From Candidatus Woesearchaeota archaeon (GTDB lineage Archaea; Nanobdellota; Nanobdellia; Woesearchaeales; JACRKL01): DNA of 17,343 bases. The stretch is from positions 1 to 17,343 of the forward strand of contig JACRKK010000046.1 of assembly GCA_016219795.1 (NCBI GenBank), read 5' to 3'. A program made the translations under genes and the position numbers. This document shows, piece after piece, positions 6,215 to 13,101 of this stretch (positions are counted from its first letter, which is position 1; every line of letters begins with the position of its first letter). A model generated the notes under the pieces. That model did no database searches and had not been told where the DNA came from. It was given only the letters and a program-made list of their open reading frames with translations.

Positions 6215-7327
6215 TCATTTTTCCCCTAGAAACCAAGGTGTTAAACGTATTTTCTTCATTTTTCCTATAGATTCAATATTAACTACCTTTTTTCTTTCAA
6301 GATTTGAGAAAATGCGGGATAAAGAGGTCTTAGGTATTCCAAGAGAGTGCTTAAGCTTTGCCTGGGTGCTTTCAAAACCGTTTTTGAGGAGATATTCAAC
6401 AATCTCGCGTTCTCTGTCCTTTAATGTCTCAAGAATATCATATGTCCTTTGCTTGATTTTTTCCTGTTGTAGTTCCTGCTCCAGTTTTTTTATCTTGTGC
6501 TCCTCTTTTTTCTCGAAACTTGCTACTTCCTCCAGCTTTGCTTTTTGCTGTTTCATCTTCTTTCGCTGCACGATAAAGATGAAGAAGACGGCAAGCATCA
6601 GAAGTCCAACTAGAGTCAATATCATAAGAGTTCCGCCTCCGGCAACTGTCTTATCCAGAACGATATCAACCTGCTGTGCAGAACCCTTTGTCACCTGTAC
6701 GATTTGCGAGCCAACCGCATTATCCGAAAATGCCATCACCCTACATTCACCTATAGGGAGCCATCCTGCAAAAAATGAGCCATATTCGTCAGTCTTAGCT
6801 TGCTGCAAATCGCCATATTGGCCAGTGCACTGGAACTTAACATTTGCATACGGAATAACATTCCCTTTCCTATTGGAGATGGTGCCCCTGACCGTGCCTA
6901 CGGGGAGCACATAGAGAGTATACTGCTGTTGCTTAACTGGGTCAATGGTACTCGTGATGAAAAAATCGCTACCGGTCGTGTTAAGCAGATCTATTTTCAG
7001 GGTCACTAATTGTGGGTTTTTGGGAATATTAAGCTCGATGCTGCCTGCATCATCAACATAGTAAAGGTTCGTCTGCCTGGTTTTGCTTTTCAGATTTTCT
7101 ATCTCAACCATGACATGTACGCCCTTGATGACTTCCCGATTAGGTGTGTCATCCCTCATGATGAGATACACTTTTACTGTATCCCCTATATCATCTGAAG
7201 GAAGTGACGGTGGAGCAAGTTGGGATAGAGCGGTGTCAGAAACAGGAAGAGAATTGTTTTCTGCGTAAACCATTAATGACATAAGAAGCAGAAAGACCAC
7301 CAATAGGAGACCTCTTTTTTGCATCAT
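6215..7327 (-). CDS. membrane-anchored winged-helix regulator with extracytoplasmic domain
   Basis: A 370-aa single-pass protein. Signal peptide or first TM at 4-21. The outside region comprises residues 22-230, including a carboxypeptidase-regulatory-like beta domain at about 144-226 (GTVRGTISNRKGNVIPYANV, then KTDEYGSF and PIGECRV). A TM helix follows at 232-253, a basic coiled coil at about 256-293, then a C-terminal winged helix at 295-370 (ILETLKDREREIVEYLL, STQAKLKHSLGIPKTSLSRI, LERKKVVN). The HTH resembles MarR/DUF7343-type domains that haloarchaea also fuse to membrane anchors. It would sense something outside and bind DNA inside without proteolysis or phosphotransfer. It lies directly upstream of, and co-oriented with, the secreted CARDB protein gene, which has its own promoter and is the obvious target. 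The start is the ATG at 7327, 27 nt from its TATA box (leaderless). Confidence 0.75.
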   Translation of the reverse strand: MMQKRGLLLVVFLLLMSLMVYAENNSLPVSDTALSQLAPPSLPSDDIGDTVKVYLIMRDDTPNREVIKGVHVMVEIENLKSKTRQTNLYYVDDAGSIELNIPKNPQLVTLKIDLLNTTGSDFFITSTIDPVKQQQYTLYVLPVGTVRGTISNRKGNVIPYANVKFQCTGQYGDLQQAKTDEYGSFFAGWLPIGECRVMAFSDNAVGSQIVQVTKGSAQQVDIVLDKTVAGGGTLMILTLVGLLMLAVFFIFIVQRKKMKQQKAKLEEVASFEKKEEHKIKKLEQELQQEKIKQRTYDILETLKDREREIVEYLLKNGFESTQAKLKHSLGIPKTSLSRIFSNLERKKVVNIESIGKMKKIRLTPWFLGEK

Positions 7328-7349
7328 GACTTCTTCATCTCACCTAAAC

Positions 7350-7358
7350 TTTATAAAT
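7350..7358 (-). promoter_or_regulatory. TATA box of the membrane regulator gene
   Basis: On the minus strand ATTTATAAA is centred 27 nt before the ATG at 7327. It is part of a divergent pair with the box at 7370-7377. Confidence 0.5.
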
Positions 7359-7369
7359 ATTTAGTTAAT

Positions 7370-7377
7370 TTTAAATA
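7370..7377 (+). promoter_or_regulatory. TATA box of the small two-TM protein gene
   Basis: TTTTAAAT is centred about 26 nt before the ATG at 7400, consistent with a leaderless transcript. Confidence 0.5.
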
Positions 7378-7399
7378 GTTCAACCCATTTTGGGTAAGT

Positions 7400-7630
7400 A
7401 TGGCATTACCACCCAAAAAGACCTGGACGTTCATTGCTGCTGGGCTTTTATTTGGCTTTATGCTGGGTATCCTCTTTGCTAATGGCAAAACACAGACGCC
7501 TACAGCAAACGCTGTTGCCATCAATCTCACAAGCCCCGGTATTGGGTTGTATGCATCTCTTCTGATTATTATTGTTTTTATCCTGGTTATTTTGTTCGCC
7601 ATCAAGATTATTAACCATCCCGAACAATAG
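7400..7630 (+). CDS. small two-TM membrane protein, function unknown
   Basis: A 76-aa protein with two predicted membrane helices (about 9-28 and 48-70). The short loop between them is Thr/Ala/Asn-rich; both ends are short, the N-terminus is basic (PPKKTW) and the C-terminus is HPEQ. No recognised family. Three points support it being real: a TATA box at leaderless spacing before its ATG, a clear hydrophobic periodicity, and its place directly upstream (31 nt) of the KH protein gene. It diverges from the membrane-regulator gene, so it could also be under that regulator's control. Confidence 0.65.
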   Translation: MALPPKKTWTFIAAGLLFGFMLGILFANGKTQTPTANAVAINLTSPGIGLYASLLIIIVFILVILFAIKIINHPEQ

Positions 7631-7631
7631 C

Positions 7632-7639
7632 TTTATATA
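7632..7639 (+). promoter_or_regulatory. TATA box of the KH protein gene
   Basis: TTTATATA begins 1 nt after the upstream stop codon and is centred 26 nt before the ATG at 7662, so the KH gene has its own leaderless promoter. Confidence 0.6.
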
Positions 7640-7661
7640 ACCTCCCCCATTTTTTTTCTCT

Positions 7662-8210
7662 ATGACTGAGTTTTCGTACGAACTGAAAATACCGAAAGAA
7701 CGTATTGCTGTCCTTATTGGCACTAAAGGGGAGGCTAAGAAGGAGCTGGAGGACGCTACCCACACCCACATCAAGATTGATTCTCAGGAGGGTGATGTGT
7801 TTATTACCGGATCAGATGCCCTGTTTCTTTTTTCAGCAAAAGAGGTGATTACTGCGATTGCCCGTGGATTCAATCCAGATATTGCCTTTCTTCTGTTGAA
7901 ACAGGAATATTCACTGGAAGTGATCTCCATGCAGGATTTTGCCAAGACCAAGAACCATCTTTTGCGCCTCAAGGGCAGGGTTATTGGCAAGGAAGGCAAA
8001 GCACGACGGCTGCTTGAAGAATTAACAGAGACCTACCTTTCAGTCTACGGTAAGACCATCGCCATTGTAGGTGAGACTGAGAATGTCAGCGCTTGTAGGA
8101 GAGCCGTGCAGGCATTGATTGGTGGCAGCCCCCATTCTTCGGTATACAAGTTCCTGGAAAAACGAAGGGCTGAACTTCGAAGAATGCGTATAACCGGCGA
8201 ATTAAAATAA
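7662..8210 (+). CDS. two-KH-domain RNA-binding protein (archaeal Pno1/Dim2/Krr1-like)
   Basis: A 182-aa protein with two KH domains. The first is at about 3-66 with the RNA-clasping loop IGTKG (19-23). The second is at about 95-155, where VIGKEGKARRLLEELTETYL carries GKEG and AIVGETENV closes the fold. A basic C-terminal helix (EKRRAELRRMR) follows. This is the architecture and length of the archaeal homologues of eukaryotic Pno1/Dim2, which bind near the 3' end of small-subunit rRNA during its maturation. RIO1, encoded in the same window, works in the same process. The gene ends 21 bp from the convergent TRAM gene. Confidence 0.88.
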   Translation: MTEFSYELKIPKERIAVLIGTKGEAKKELEDATHTHIKIDSQEGDVFITGSDALFLFSAKEVITAIARGFNPDIAFLLLKQEYSLEVISMQDFAKTKNHLLRLKGRVIGKEGKARRLLEELTETYLSVYGKTIAIVGETENVSACRRAVQALIGGSPHSSVYKFLEKRRAELRRMRITGELK

Positions 8211-8230
8211 AAGAAAAAAACAAAAAGCAG
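8204..8230 (-). terminator. oligo-T terminator after the TRAM gene
   Basis: Directly after the TRAM stop codon the minus strand reads several T runs (T5, T7, T4, T4), the usual intrinsic termination signal for archaeal RNA polymerase. It overlaps the last codons of the convergent KH gene. Confidence 0.55.
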
Positions 8231-8231
8231 A

Positions 8232-8678
8232 TTAATTCTGCTCTTCTTCTCCAAAGTCTTCAGAATCTGCAGGTGCCTCTTCTTCAGAAGGTGCTTCTTG
8301 CTGCTGCTGCTCATCGCTATAGCCTGCCTCTTCAGCTGGCTGTTCTGCTGCTGGCTGTGCACTTGCTTCGCCGCCGGACTGACCGACAACTTCTGCAAAG
8401 CCAACTTTTCTGAGCACTTTAGTGACCCTGATCTTTACCTGATCACCGGTGTTGGTGTTGGGTACAAAGAGAACGAAACCGTCTTTCTTAGCTACGCCAT
8501 CTCCCTTCTCACCGACTGCTTCAATGCGGACATCAATCTCGTCTCCCACTTTCACGGGGGCGAAACTTGGTCTCTGAGAGCCGCCAAAGCCGCCTCCGCT
8601 ACCGCCTCTCCGAAAGCCTCCTCTGTCTCCGCCTCTACTTCCTCTATCTCCATATCCACTGTCTCTATCGCCGTACAT
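8232..8678 (-). CDS. TRAM-domain RNA-binding protein with RGG head and acidic tail
   Basis: A 148-aa protein in three parts: an Arg/Gly/Asp-rich head (1-38, repeated RGG/YGDRG), a TRAM domain (about 41-100: PVKVGDEIDVRIEAVGEKGD, then GVAKKDGFVLFVPNTNTGD, QVKIRVTKV, and FAEVV), and a Gln/Glu/Ala-rich acidic tail (101-148). Free-standing archaeal TRAM proteins are small beta-barrel RNA binders with RNA chaperone activity, some induced by cold. They are normally around 60-80 aa; the RGG head plus acidic tail is an extended form reminiscent of eukaryotic hnRNP-type or bacterial cold-shock-like disordered extensions. AGGTGA sits 6 nt before the ATG at 8678. Unlike its neighbours it has a long leader with strong hairpins, which suggests control at the RNA level. 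Confidence 0.85.
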   Translation of the reverse strand: MYGDRDSGYGDRGSRGGDRGGFRRGGSGGGFGGSQRPSFAPVKVGDEIDVRIEAVGEKGDGVAKKDGFVLFVPNTNTGDQVKIRVTKVLRKVGFAEVVGQSGGEASAQPAAEQPAEEAGYSDEQQQQEAPSEEEAPADSEDFGEEEQN

Positions 8679-8716
8679 ACTATTTCACCTATGTTTTGCT
8701 ATGTCTATCTATTCTA

Positions 8717-8738
8717 GTGCTCTGAACTTACAGAGCAC
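8717..8738 (-). promoter_or_regulatory. leader hairpin 2 of the TRAM gene
   Basis: A perfect 8-bp stem (GTGCTCTG/CAGAGCAC) with a 6-nt loop in the 5' leader. Its first three bases (8738-8736) are also used by hairpin 1, so the two cannot both form fully. Confidence 0.7.
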
Positions 8739-8761
8739 CTGGTTGGACTAGCCAACAGGTG
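8736..8761 (-). promoter_or_regulatory. leader hairpin 1 / palindrome at the TRAM transcript start
   Basis: CACCTG-TTGG, loop ctagt, CCAA-(C)-CAGGTG: ten pairs with one bulged base. The predicted transcript start (~8757) falls in its first arm, so it could act as a 5'-end RNA hairpin or as a DNA operator. Confidence 0.6.
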
Positions 8762-8778
8762 CAAGAATAAGGGTAGGG

Positions 8779-8788
8779 TATTTAAATG
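8779..8788 (-). promoter_or_regulatory. TATA box of the TRAM gene
   Basis: On the minus strand CATTTAAATA; it predicts a transcript start near 8757 and a leader of about 80 nt before the ATG at 8678. Confidence 0.55.
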
Positions 8789-8865
8789 TTATGCCAAAAA
8801 CCCCGCAAAATTTACATATCATCTATTATTTATCAGTTCAAGCAGGTTTAAAGTGATAGAAGGGG

Positions 8866-8873
8866 TTTATATA
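8866..8873 (+). promoter_or_regulatory. TATA box of the serpin gene
   Basis: TTTATATA within a longer AT tract (8866-8879), preceded by a GGGG-containing element. It predicts a start at about 8896-8899, either at the first possible ATG or as the 5' end of a structured ~115-nt leader. Confidence 0.6.
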
Positions 8874-8895
8874 TAAATACCACTTTACTTCCAGG

Positions 8896-10236
8896 ATGAC
8901 ACAAAAACTGTCAGGAACCGCGTGCTTCAGCAGGCGGTTCTTGACATGCTCGGAAACCTTGTGCTCCTTCAACATGCTAAAGCAAGTGGTTCCCGCACGG
9001 GAGGTTTCCGACATATGGATATTTACCCTGATTATGGCGTTGTTGGTAGCTGGCTGCACTCCTGTCCAGCGATTGGATGATAGCTTGGCAACACCGCAAG
9101 GCGTAGCCGAAGCTGTGCATGGCAATAACCAGTTTGCCTTTGCTTTGTATGACAAACTGAAGGGTGGTGGAGATAATGTTTTTTTCTCCCCCTTTAGCAT
9201 TTCTTCTGTGCTTGCCATGACCTATGAGGGCGCAGAGGGCAAGACTGCGGAGGAGATGACACAGGTGTTTGGTTTTTCTTCCAATGATACACCACGTAGG
9301 GCAGCGTTTGCTTCCTTATATAATCGCCTGAATGCAAAAGAGAGGGATTACAAACTCTCTGTTGCCAATGCGTTATGGGCACAGCAAGATTATCCGTTTC
9401 TTGAGTCCTACCATCATACCATCCTTGGCTATTACGGCGGAGAAGTGACCAACCTTGATTTTGGCCAGTCCGAGAAGGCAAGGGGAGTTATCAATGGATG
9501 GGTGGAAGACCACACCAATGACAAGATAAAAGACATTATTGGGCCAGGTATTTTAGGTGCTGATACCAGGCTTGTCCTGACCAACGCCATCTATTTCAAA
9601 GGGGACTGGGCAGTGAAGTTTGACCAGAAGAATACAAGGGATGCTGATTTTTGGGTGAATCCTGCGACAACAGTCAAAGTGCCTCTGATGAGCCTGACAG
9701 GAGAGAAGGCAAAGTTTCCCTATGCAGAGACTGACACCTTACAGGTGCTTGAGTTGCCTTATCAGGGGAACGAGATTTCAATGGTGGTTCTGCTGCCAAA
9801 AGAAGGCTATGATCTTAGTGCTACTGACCAGTACCTTACCTCAGAGAATTTTGGTTTGTTGATGGGCAGTTTAAGGGAGCAAGAAATTAATGTATTCCTG
9901 CCAAAATTCAAAATGGAGCAGAAATATAGCCTTCCGGAACCTTTGAAGCAGATGGGCATGGTAACTGCGTTTTCAGATAAAGGAGATGCTGACTTTTCAG
10001 GCATGGATGGAACAAAGAACCTGTACATTGGCAACGTCATCCACCAGTCGTTTGTGGAGGTCAATGAAGAAGGCACAGAGGCTGCTGCTGCGACAGTGGT
10101 GGTAGTTAAGATGGCCACAGGAATTGCCCAGCAAAGAATATTCAGGACAGACCATCCGTTTATATTCCTGATCCAGGAGAAGCAAACGGGTGCCATTTTG
10201 TTTATGGGCAAAATGGGGAATCCGGCAGACAGTTAA
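8896..10236 (+). CDS. lipid-anchored serpin (serine protease inhibitor)
   Basis: Serpin fold over about residues 70-446 of the longest frame: NNQFAFALYDKL, NVFFSPFSISSVLAMTYEGA, LTNAIYFKGDWAVKFD, LELPYQGNEISMVVLLP, the shutter/breach strand FVEVNEEGTEAAAAT, and the C-terminal HPFIFLIQ. The hinge GTEAAAAT (393-400) is the small-residue type found in inhibitory serpins; counting P15 = G393 gives P1-P1' = A407-T408, suited to elastase- or subtilisin-like proteases. WIFTLIMALLVAGC (41-54) is a lipobox, so it should be tethered outside. The start is uncertain. The ATG at 8896 has a leaderless-type TATA box but codes a Cys-rich stretch unlike a signal peptide. ATG 8974 is also in frame. GGGAGG at 8999-9004 precedes ATG 9015, which is out of frame by one base. 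The stop overlaps the convergent pabC gene. Confidence 0.85.
   Translation: MTQKLSGTACFSRRFLTCSETLCSFNMLKQVVPAREVSDIWIFTLIMALLVAGCTPVQRLDDSLATPQGVAEAVHGNNQFAFALYDKLKGGGDNVFFSPFSISSVLAMTYEGAEGKTAEEMTQVFGFSSNDTPRRAAFASLYNRLNAKERDYKLSVANALWAQQDYPFLESYHHTILGYYGGEVTNLDFGQSEKARGVINGWVEDHTNDKIKDIIGPGILGADTRLVLTNAIYFKGDWAVKFDQKNTRDADFWVNPATTVKVPLMSLTGEKAKFPYAETDTLQVLELPYQGNEISMVVLLPKEGYDLSATDQYLTSENFGLLMGSLREQEINVFLPKFKMEQKYSLPEPLKQMGMVTAFSDKGDADFSGMDGTKNLYIGNVIHQSFVEVNEEGTEAAAATVVVVKMATGIAQQRIFRTDHPFIFLIQEKQTGAILFMGKMGNPADS
8913..9012 (+). promoter_or_regulatory. structured 5' region of the serpin mRNA
   Basis: Three strong pairings can be drawn. A: 8913-8921 with 8934-8942 (9 bp). B: 8950-8959 with 9002-9011 (10 bp perfect, TCGGAAACCT/AGGTTTCCGA), extendable by 8961-8964 with 8995-8998, which buries the GGGAGG at 8999-9004. 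C: 8914-8927 with 8980-8993 (13 of 14 paired), which excludes A and would be pseudoknotted with B. This density of long complementary arms is unexpected for a coding N-terminus and suggests a regulatory leader that hides the SD. Confidence 0.5.
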
Positions 10237-11075
10237 GACCTCTTAAAAGTTTCCATCAGCTCTTTGGTTATCTTCCCCACACTTCCTTTACCAACCGCAA
10301 CGCCATCCACCTTAACCACAGGGACAATCTCCATAAGGGAGTTGGTAAGAAACACCTCATCTGCACCGTAAAACTCCGTTTTCCGGATGTCACACTCCAT
10401 AACCTTTATCGCGGGCTGCATGCGTTTGGCGAGCGAGAGGACAGTCTCTCGCGTGATTCCCAAAAGAACATGGTTCTTGGGAGTGAAGATGGCTTTGTCT
10501 TTAACAATAAACAGGTTGGTAATCGTGCCTTCTGTAACAATATCCGCATCCGCAGAACTGCAAAGCAGGGCTTCAAAGCATTTCTTTTTGTCCGCTTCCT
10601 GTTTTGCGCAGACTTGTGCCAGGCAATTTAAGGACTTCACCGCAGGAAGCACCCTAAAGTACGGTGTGGTACACACCGCAACACCCTTTGTGAATATGTT
10701 TTTCGGGTAGATAGGCAGTTTATCTGCGGTAATAATCAGCGTTGGGGTGCAGGAAGATGTTAATCCTCTCTGGCCAATGCCTCTTGTGACTATCACTTTA
10801 ATGACAAGCTCATTCTTGGGACCTATTTCTTGTTTGTTGCAGGCAATAATCTGCTGTATCTGCTGTTGTATCTCTTTGGCGGTTGCGGGAATCGTCAGAT
10901 GGATTGCTTTTGCGGATGCAAACAACCGTTGTATATGCTCTTCGCACATCACTGATTTTTGGGAGTAAGTCCGCAATGTTTCATAGACCCCGTCACCATA
11001 ATGCAGCCCATGGTCCATGAGGGATACAACTGCTTCTGATTCATCTATAAATCTGGCGTTAATTATTGTTTTCAT
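10233..11075 (-). CDS. pabC: aminodeoxychorismate lyase (class IV PLP enzyme)
   Basis: A 280-aa fold-type IV PLP enzyme that splits 4-amino-4-deoxychorismate into p-aminobenzoate and pyruvate. Features: DHGLHYGDGVYETLRTY (21-37) at the dimer and active site, PLP lysine K147 in VKSLNCLAQ, EGTITNLFIV with E182 for the pyridine nitrogen, and GITRETVL for the phosphate. Sequence alone does not cleanly separate it from branched-chain or D-amino-acid aminotransferases; the function is called from context, because its ATG overlaps the stop of the pabA-like gene (ATGA), which in turn overlaps pabB. It converges on the serpin gene with a 3-nt overlap. Confidence 0.8.
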   Translation of the reverse strand: MKTIINARFIDESEAVVSLMDHGLHYGDGVYETLRTYSQKSVMCEEHIQRLFASAKAIHLTIPATAKEIQQQIQQIIACNKQEIGPKNELVIKVIVTRGIGQRGLTSSCTPTLIITADKLPIYPKNIFTKGVAVCTTPYFRVLPAVKSLNCLAQVCAKQEADKKKCFEALLCSSADADIVTEGTITNLFIVKDKAIFTPKNHVLLGITRETVLSLAKRMQPAIKVMECDIRKTEFYGADEVFLTNSLMEIVPVVKVDGVAVGKGSVGKITKELMETFKRS

Positions 11076-11635
11076 TTCGTGCCTATAAAGTTTGCAAGGA
11101 TTTTTTTACCATCTTCAGTAAGGAATGATTCCGGATGAAATTGTACTCCTTCCACACTATATTTTTTGTGGCGCACCCCCATGATAAGTCCTCCTGACTC
11201 CGCAGTTATTGCAAGACAGGAAGGCAGGGACTGCCGCTCAACAATAAGGGAATGGTAGCGTGTGGCTCTACAGGGATTCCTGACATTCTTAAATATTTTC
11301 TTTTCATCATGGGAAATCAGCGATGTTTTTCCGTGCATGGGTACAGGCGCAAGCACAACGTTTCCTCCAAATGCCTGCCCTATTGCCTGATGACCAAGGC
11401 AGATGCCAAGGATGGGGATTTTTCCAGCGTATGCTTTAATCAGGTCAAGACATATACCTGCTTCGTTGGGGGTGCATGGACCAGGAGAGAGAATAATGTG
11501 CGTTGGGTTCAATGCTGCTATCCCTTGAAGGGTTATCTTATCATTTCGGTGTACGATGATGTCCTTCTTAAGCTCTCCTACGGACTGAACAATATTGTAA
11601 GTAAACGAGTCATAATTGTCAATGACTAGTATCAT
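11072..11635 (-). CDS. pabA: aminodeoxychorismate/anthranilate synthase glutaminase subunit
   Basis: A 187-aa class I glutamine amidotransferase supplying ammonia to the chorismate-aminating partner encoded just upstream. It opens MILVIDNYDSFTYNIVQ. The nucleophile is C79 in GICLGHQAIG; H167 and E169 in VQFHPES complete the triad; SPGPCTPNEAG forms the oxyanion wall. PabA and TrpG are often one bifunctional protein, so trpG remains possible. Because the flanking genes are PabB- and PabC-like and no other trp gene is visible, pabA is preferred. Both ends overlap their neighbours by 4 nt (ATGA), indicating translational coupling. Confidence 0.85.
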   Translation of the reverse strand: MILVIDNYDSFTYNIVQSVGELKKDIIVHRNDKITLQGIAALNPTHIILSPGPCTPNEAGICLDLIKAYAGKIPILGICLGHQAIGQAFGGNVVLAPVPMHGKTSLISHDEKKIFKNVRNPCRATRYHSLIVERQSLPSCLAITAESGGLIMGVRHKKYSVEGVQFHPESFLTEDGKKILANFIGTK

Positions 11636-13059
11636 TGGAGTGCCTCCATGAGTGCTGCTGCTTTGTTCAATGTTTCCTGATACTCTGCTTTCGGCTCTGA
11701 ATCAGCAACAATGCCACCACCGGTTTGGAGATATGCCATCCCATCCTTTAATACTATGGTCCTGATAAGGATATTGAGGTCCATGTCTCCATGAAACGAG
11801 ATGTATCCCATAGACCCCGTGTAAGGTCCTCGGGCTGTTGGCTCAAGCTCAGCAATAATTTCCATGGTGCGCACTTTGGGGCAGCCGGTAATGGTCCCTC
11901 CAGGAAACATCCCGTTAAACAAATCAAGACAATCTTTATGAGGGGGAAGTTTTCCGATAATATTGGAGACAAGATGCATGACGTGGGAATACCGTTCAAT
12001 AGTCATGATCTCATCTACCTGTACAGTGCCAAAGGCACAGGCCCTCCCTAAATCATTGCGTTCAAGGTCAACAAGCATGGTATGCTCCGCAAGCTCTTTC
12101 TGATTGGTCTTCAACTCCTGCTCAAGTGCTGCGTCCTGTTTTTGGGTATTGCCTCTCTTGCGAGTGCCCCCCATAGGCCGTGTTGATGCTGTGCCGTTTT
12201 CCAGCCGGACAAGCCGCTCAGGTGATGAACTGATAATCGCAAATCCATCAAGCAACAGAAGCCCAGCAAATGGTGCTGGGTTAATGGAAGATAATTTGGC
12301 GTAGATTTCAAGTGGGCTTTTTGGAGTGGATGTACTAAACCTCTGGGAGAGATTAACCTGGAAAGTATCACCCTGATGAACATAGTTCTTTACTTTTTGC
12401 ACTGCTGCAAGATATGCTTCTTTAGTAAAATTGGAACTGAAAACTGCCGGGGTTTTTGAGCTGTTCTGTTTTGGGGGGATGGGAATGTATTGTGCTATTT
12501 TTTTCTTCATTGCAGCAATCGCTTTTTTTGATTCCTTAGCTGATGGCGTGCAACTGGTCAATGTAAGTGTGTTTGTGTTGTGGTCAACAACGACACTGTT
12601 TTCAGCAAACATAAAATAGATGTCAGGAAGCTTAAGGTCGTCCACCTTGTGGGGTGGGAGGCGTTCAAGGTAGTGGACAGTCTCATAACCGAAATAGCCA
12701 ACAGCCCCACCTAAAAAGGGCGGTACATCTTTTAGGTTAGTGGGGTATTTTAGGCGATGGTTTTGGAGGAGCTTACGCAATAGATCTAGGGGGGGTTTTG
12801 TAGTAGTCTCTTTCTTTTTTTCACCAGATGGCGTCTTGGAATAAATGGTCACGTTATTTCCTTTGGCCTTGAAACGCAAGAAAGGATTTGTTCCCACAAA
12901 TGAATATCTTCCCTGCTTTGGGTCTTTTCTTGTGCTTTCCAACAGAAACGATTCTTTGTTTTCTTTATGAAGACATTGTAAAATATCAAGAGGGCTAAGG
13001 CCAGGATTAGGAAGTGTAGCTATTTCAATGACCCGATTACCAGTGAATGATTCAGCCAT
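11632..13059 (-). CDS. pabB: aminodeoxychorismate synthase component I (PabB; TrpE-like)
   Basis: A 475-aa chorismate-utilising enzyme: N-terminal domain with FLLEST and GRYSFVG (38-56), catalytic domain with FQVNLSQRF, SSPERLVRL, STRPMGGTRKRG (292-303), VDLERNDLGR, TGCPKVRTMEIIAELEP, YTGSMGYISFHGDMDLNI and QTGGGIVADSEPKAEYQET. The closing GGGIVADS block and the adjacent pabC favour PabB over TrpE. The lysine that forms the covalent intermediate in PIKGT-type PabB is replaced: here PMGGT has G297 at that position, where TrpE has Ala. The enzyme should then use free ammonia attack directly, or it could be a TrpE. It is first in its operon, with a TATA box about 30 nt upstream of the ATG and no SD. 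Confidence 0.82.
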   Translation of the reverse strand: MAESFTGNRVIEIATLPNPGLSPLDILQCLHKENKESFLLESTRKDPKQGRYSFVGTNPFLRFKAKGNNVTIYSKTPSGEKKKETTTKPPLDLLRKLLQNHRLKYPTNLKDVPPFLGGAVGYFGYETVHYLERLPPHKVDDLKLPDIYFMFAENSVVVDHNTNTLTLTSCTPSAKESKKAIAAMKKKIAQYIPIPPKQNSSKTPAVFSSNFTKEAYLAAVQKVKNYVHQGDTFQVNLSQRFSTSTPKSPLEIYAKLSSINPAPFAGLLLLDGFAIISSSPERLVRLENGTASTRPMGGTRKRGNTQKQDAALEQELKTNQKELAEHTMLVDLERNDLGRACAFGTVQVDEIMTIERYSHVMHLVSNIIGKLPPHKDCLDLFNGMFPGGTITGCPKVRTMEIIAELEPTARGPYTGSMGYISFHGDMDLNILIRTIVLKDGMAYLQTGGGIVADSEPKAEYQETLNKAAALMEALQ

Positions 13060-13085
13060 GGGTGGACAAAGAAAGAAAGGTTACC

Positions 13086-13093
13086 ATTTAAAT
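13086..13093 (-). promoter_or_regulatory. TATA box of the pab operon
   Basis: On the minus strand ATTTAAAT within AAATATTTAAATGG, centred about 30 nt before the pabB ATG, giving a very short leader for the three-gene transcript. Confidence 0.5.
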
Positions 13094-13101
13094 ATTTGCT
13101 T

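Noticed and set aside
8298..8717. plus-strand frame of 139 codons opposite the TRAM gene
   Set aside because: Low-complexity antisense of Gly/Arg and Glu codons; the TRAM domain is clear on the minus strand.
11632..13059. trpE as the call for the pabB-like gene
   Set aside because: Not excluded, but the GGGIVADS block and the coupled pabC favour PabB; no other trp gene is in the window.
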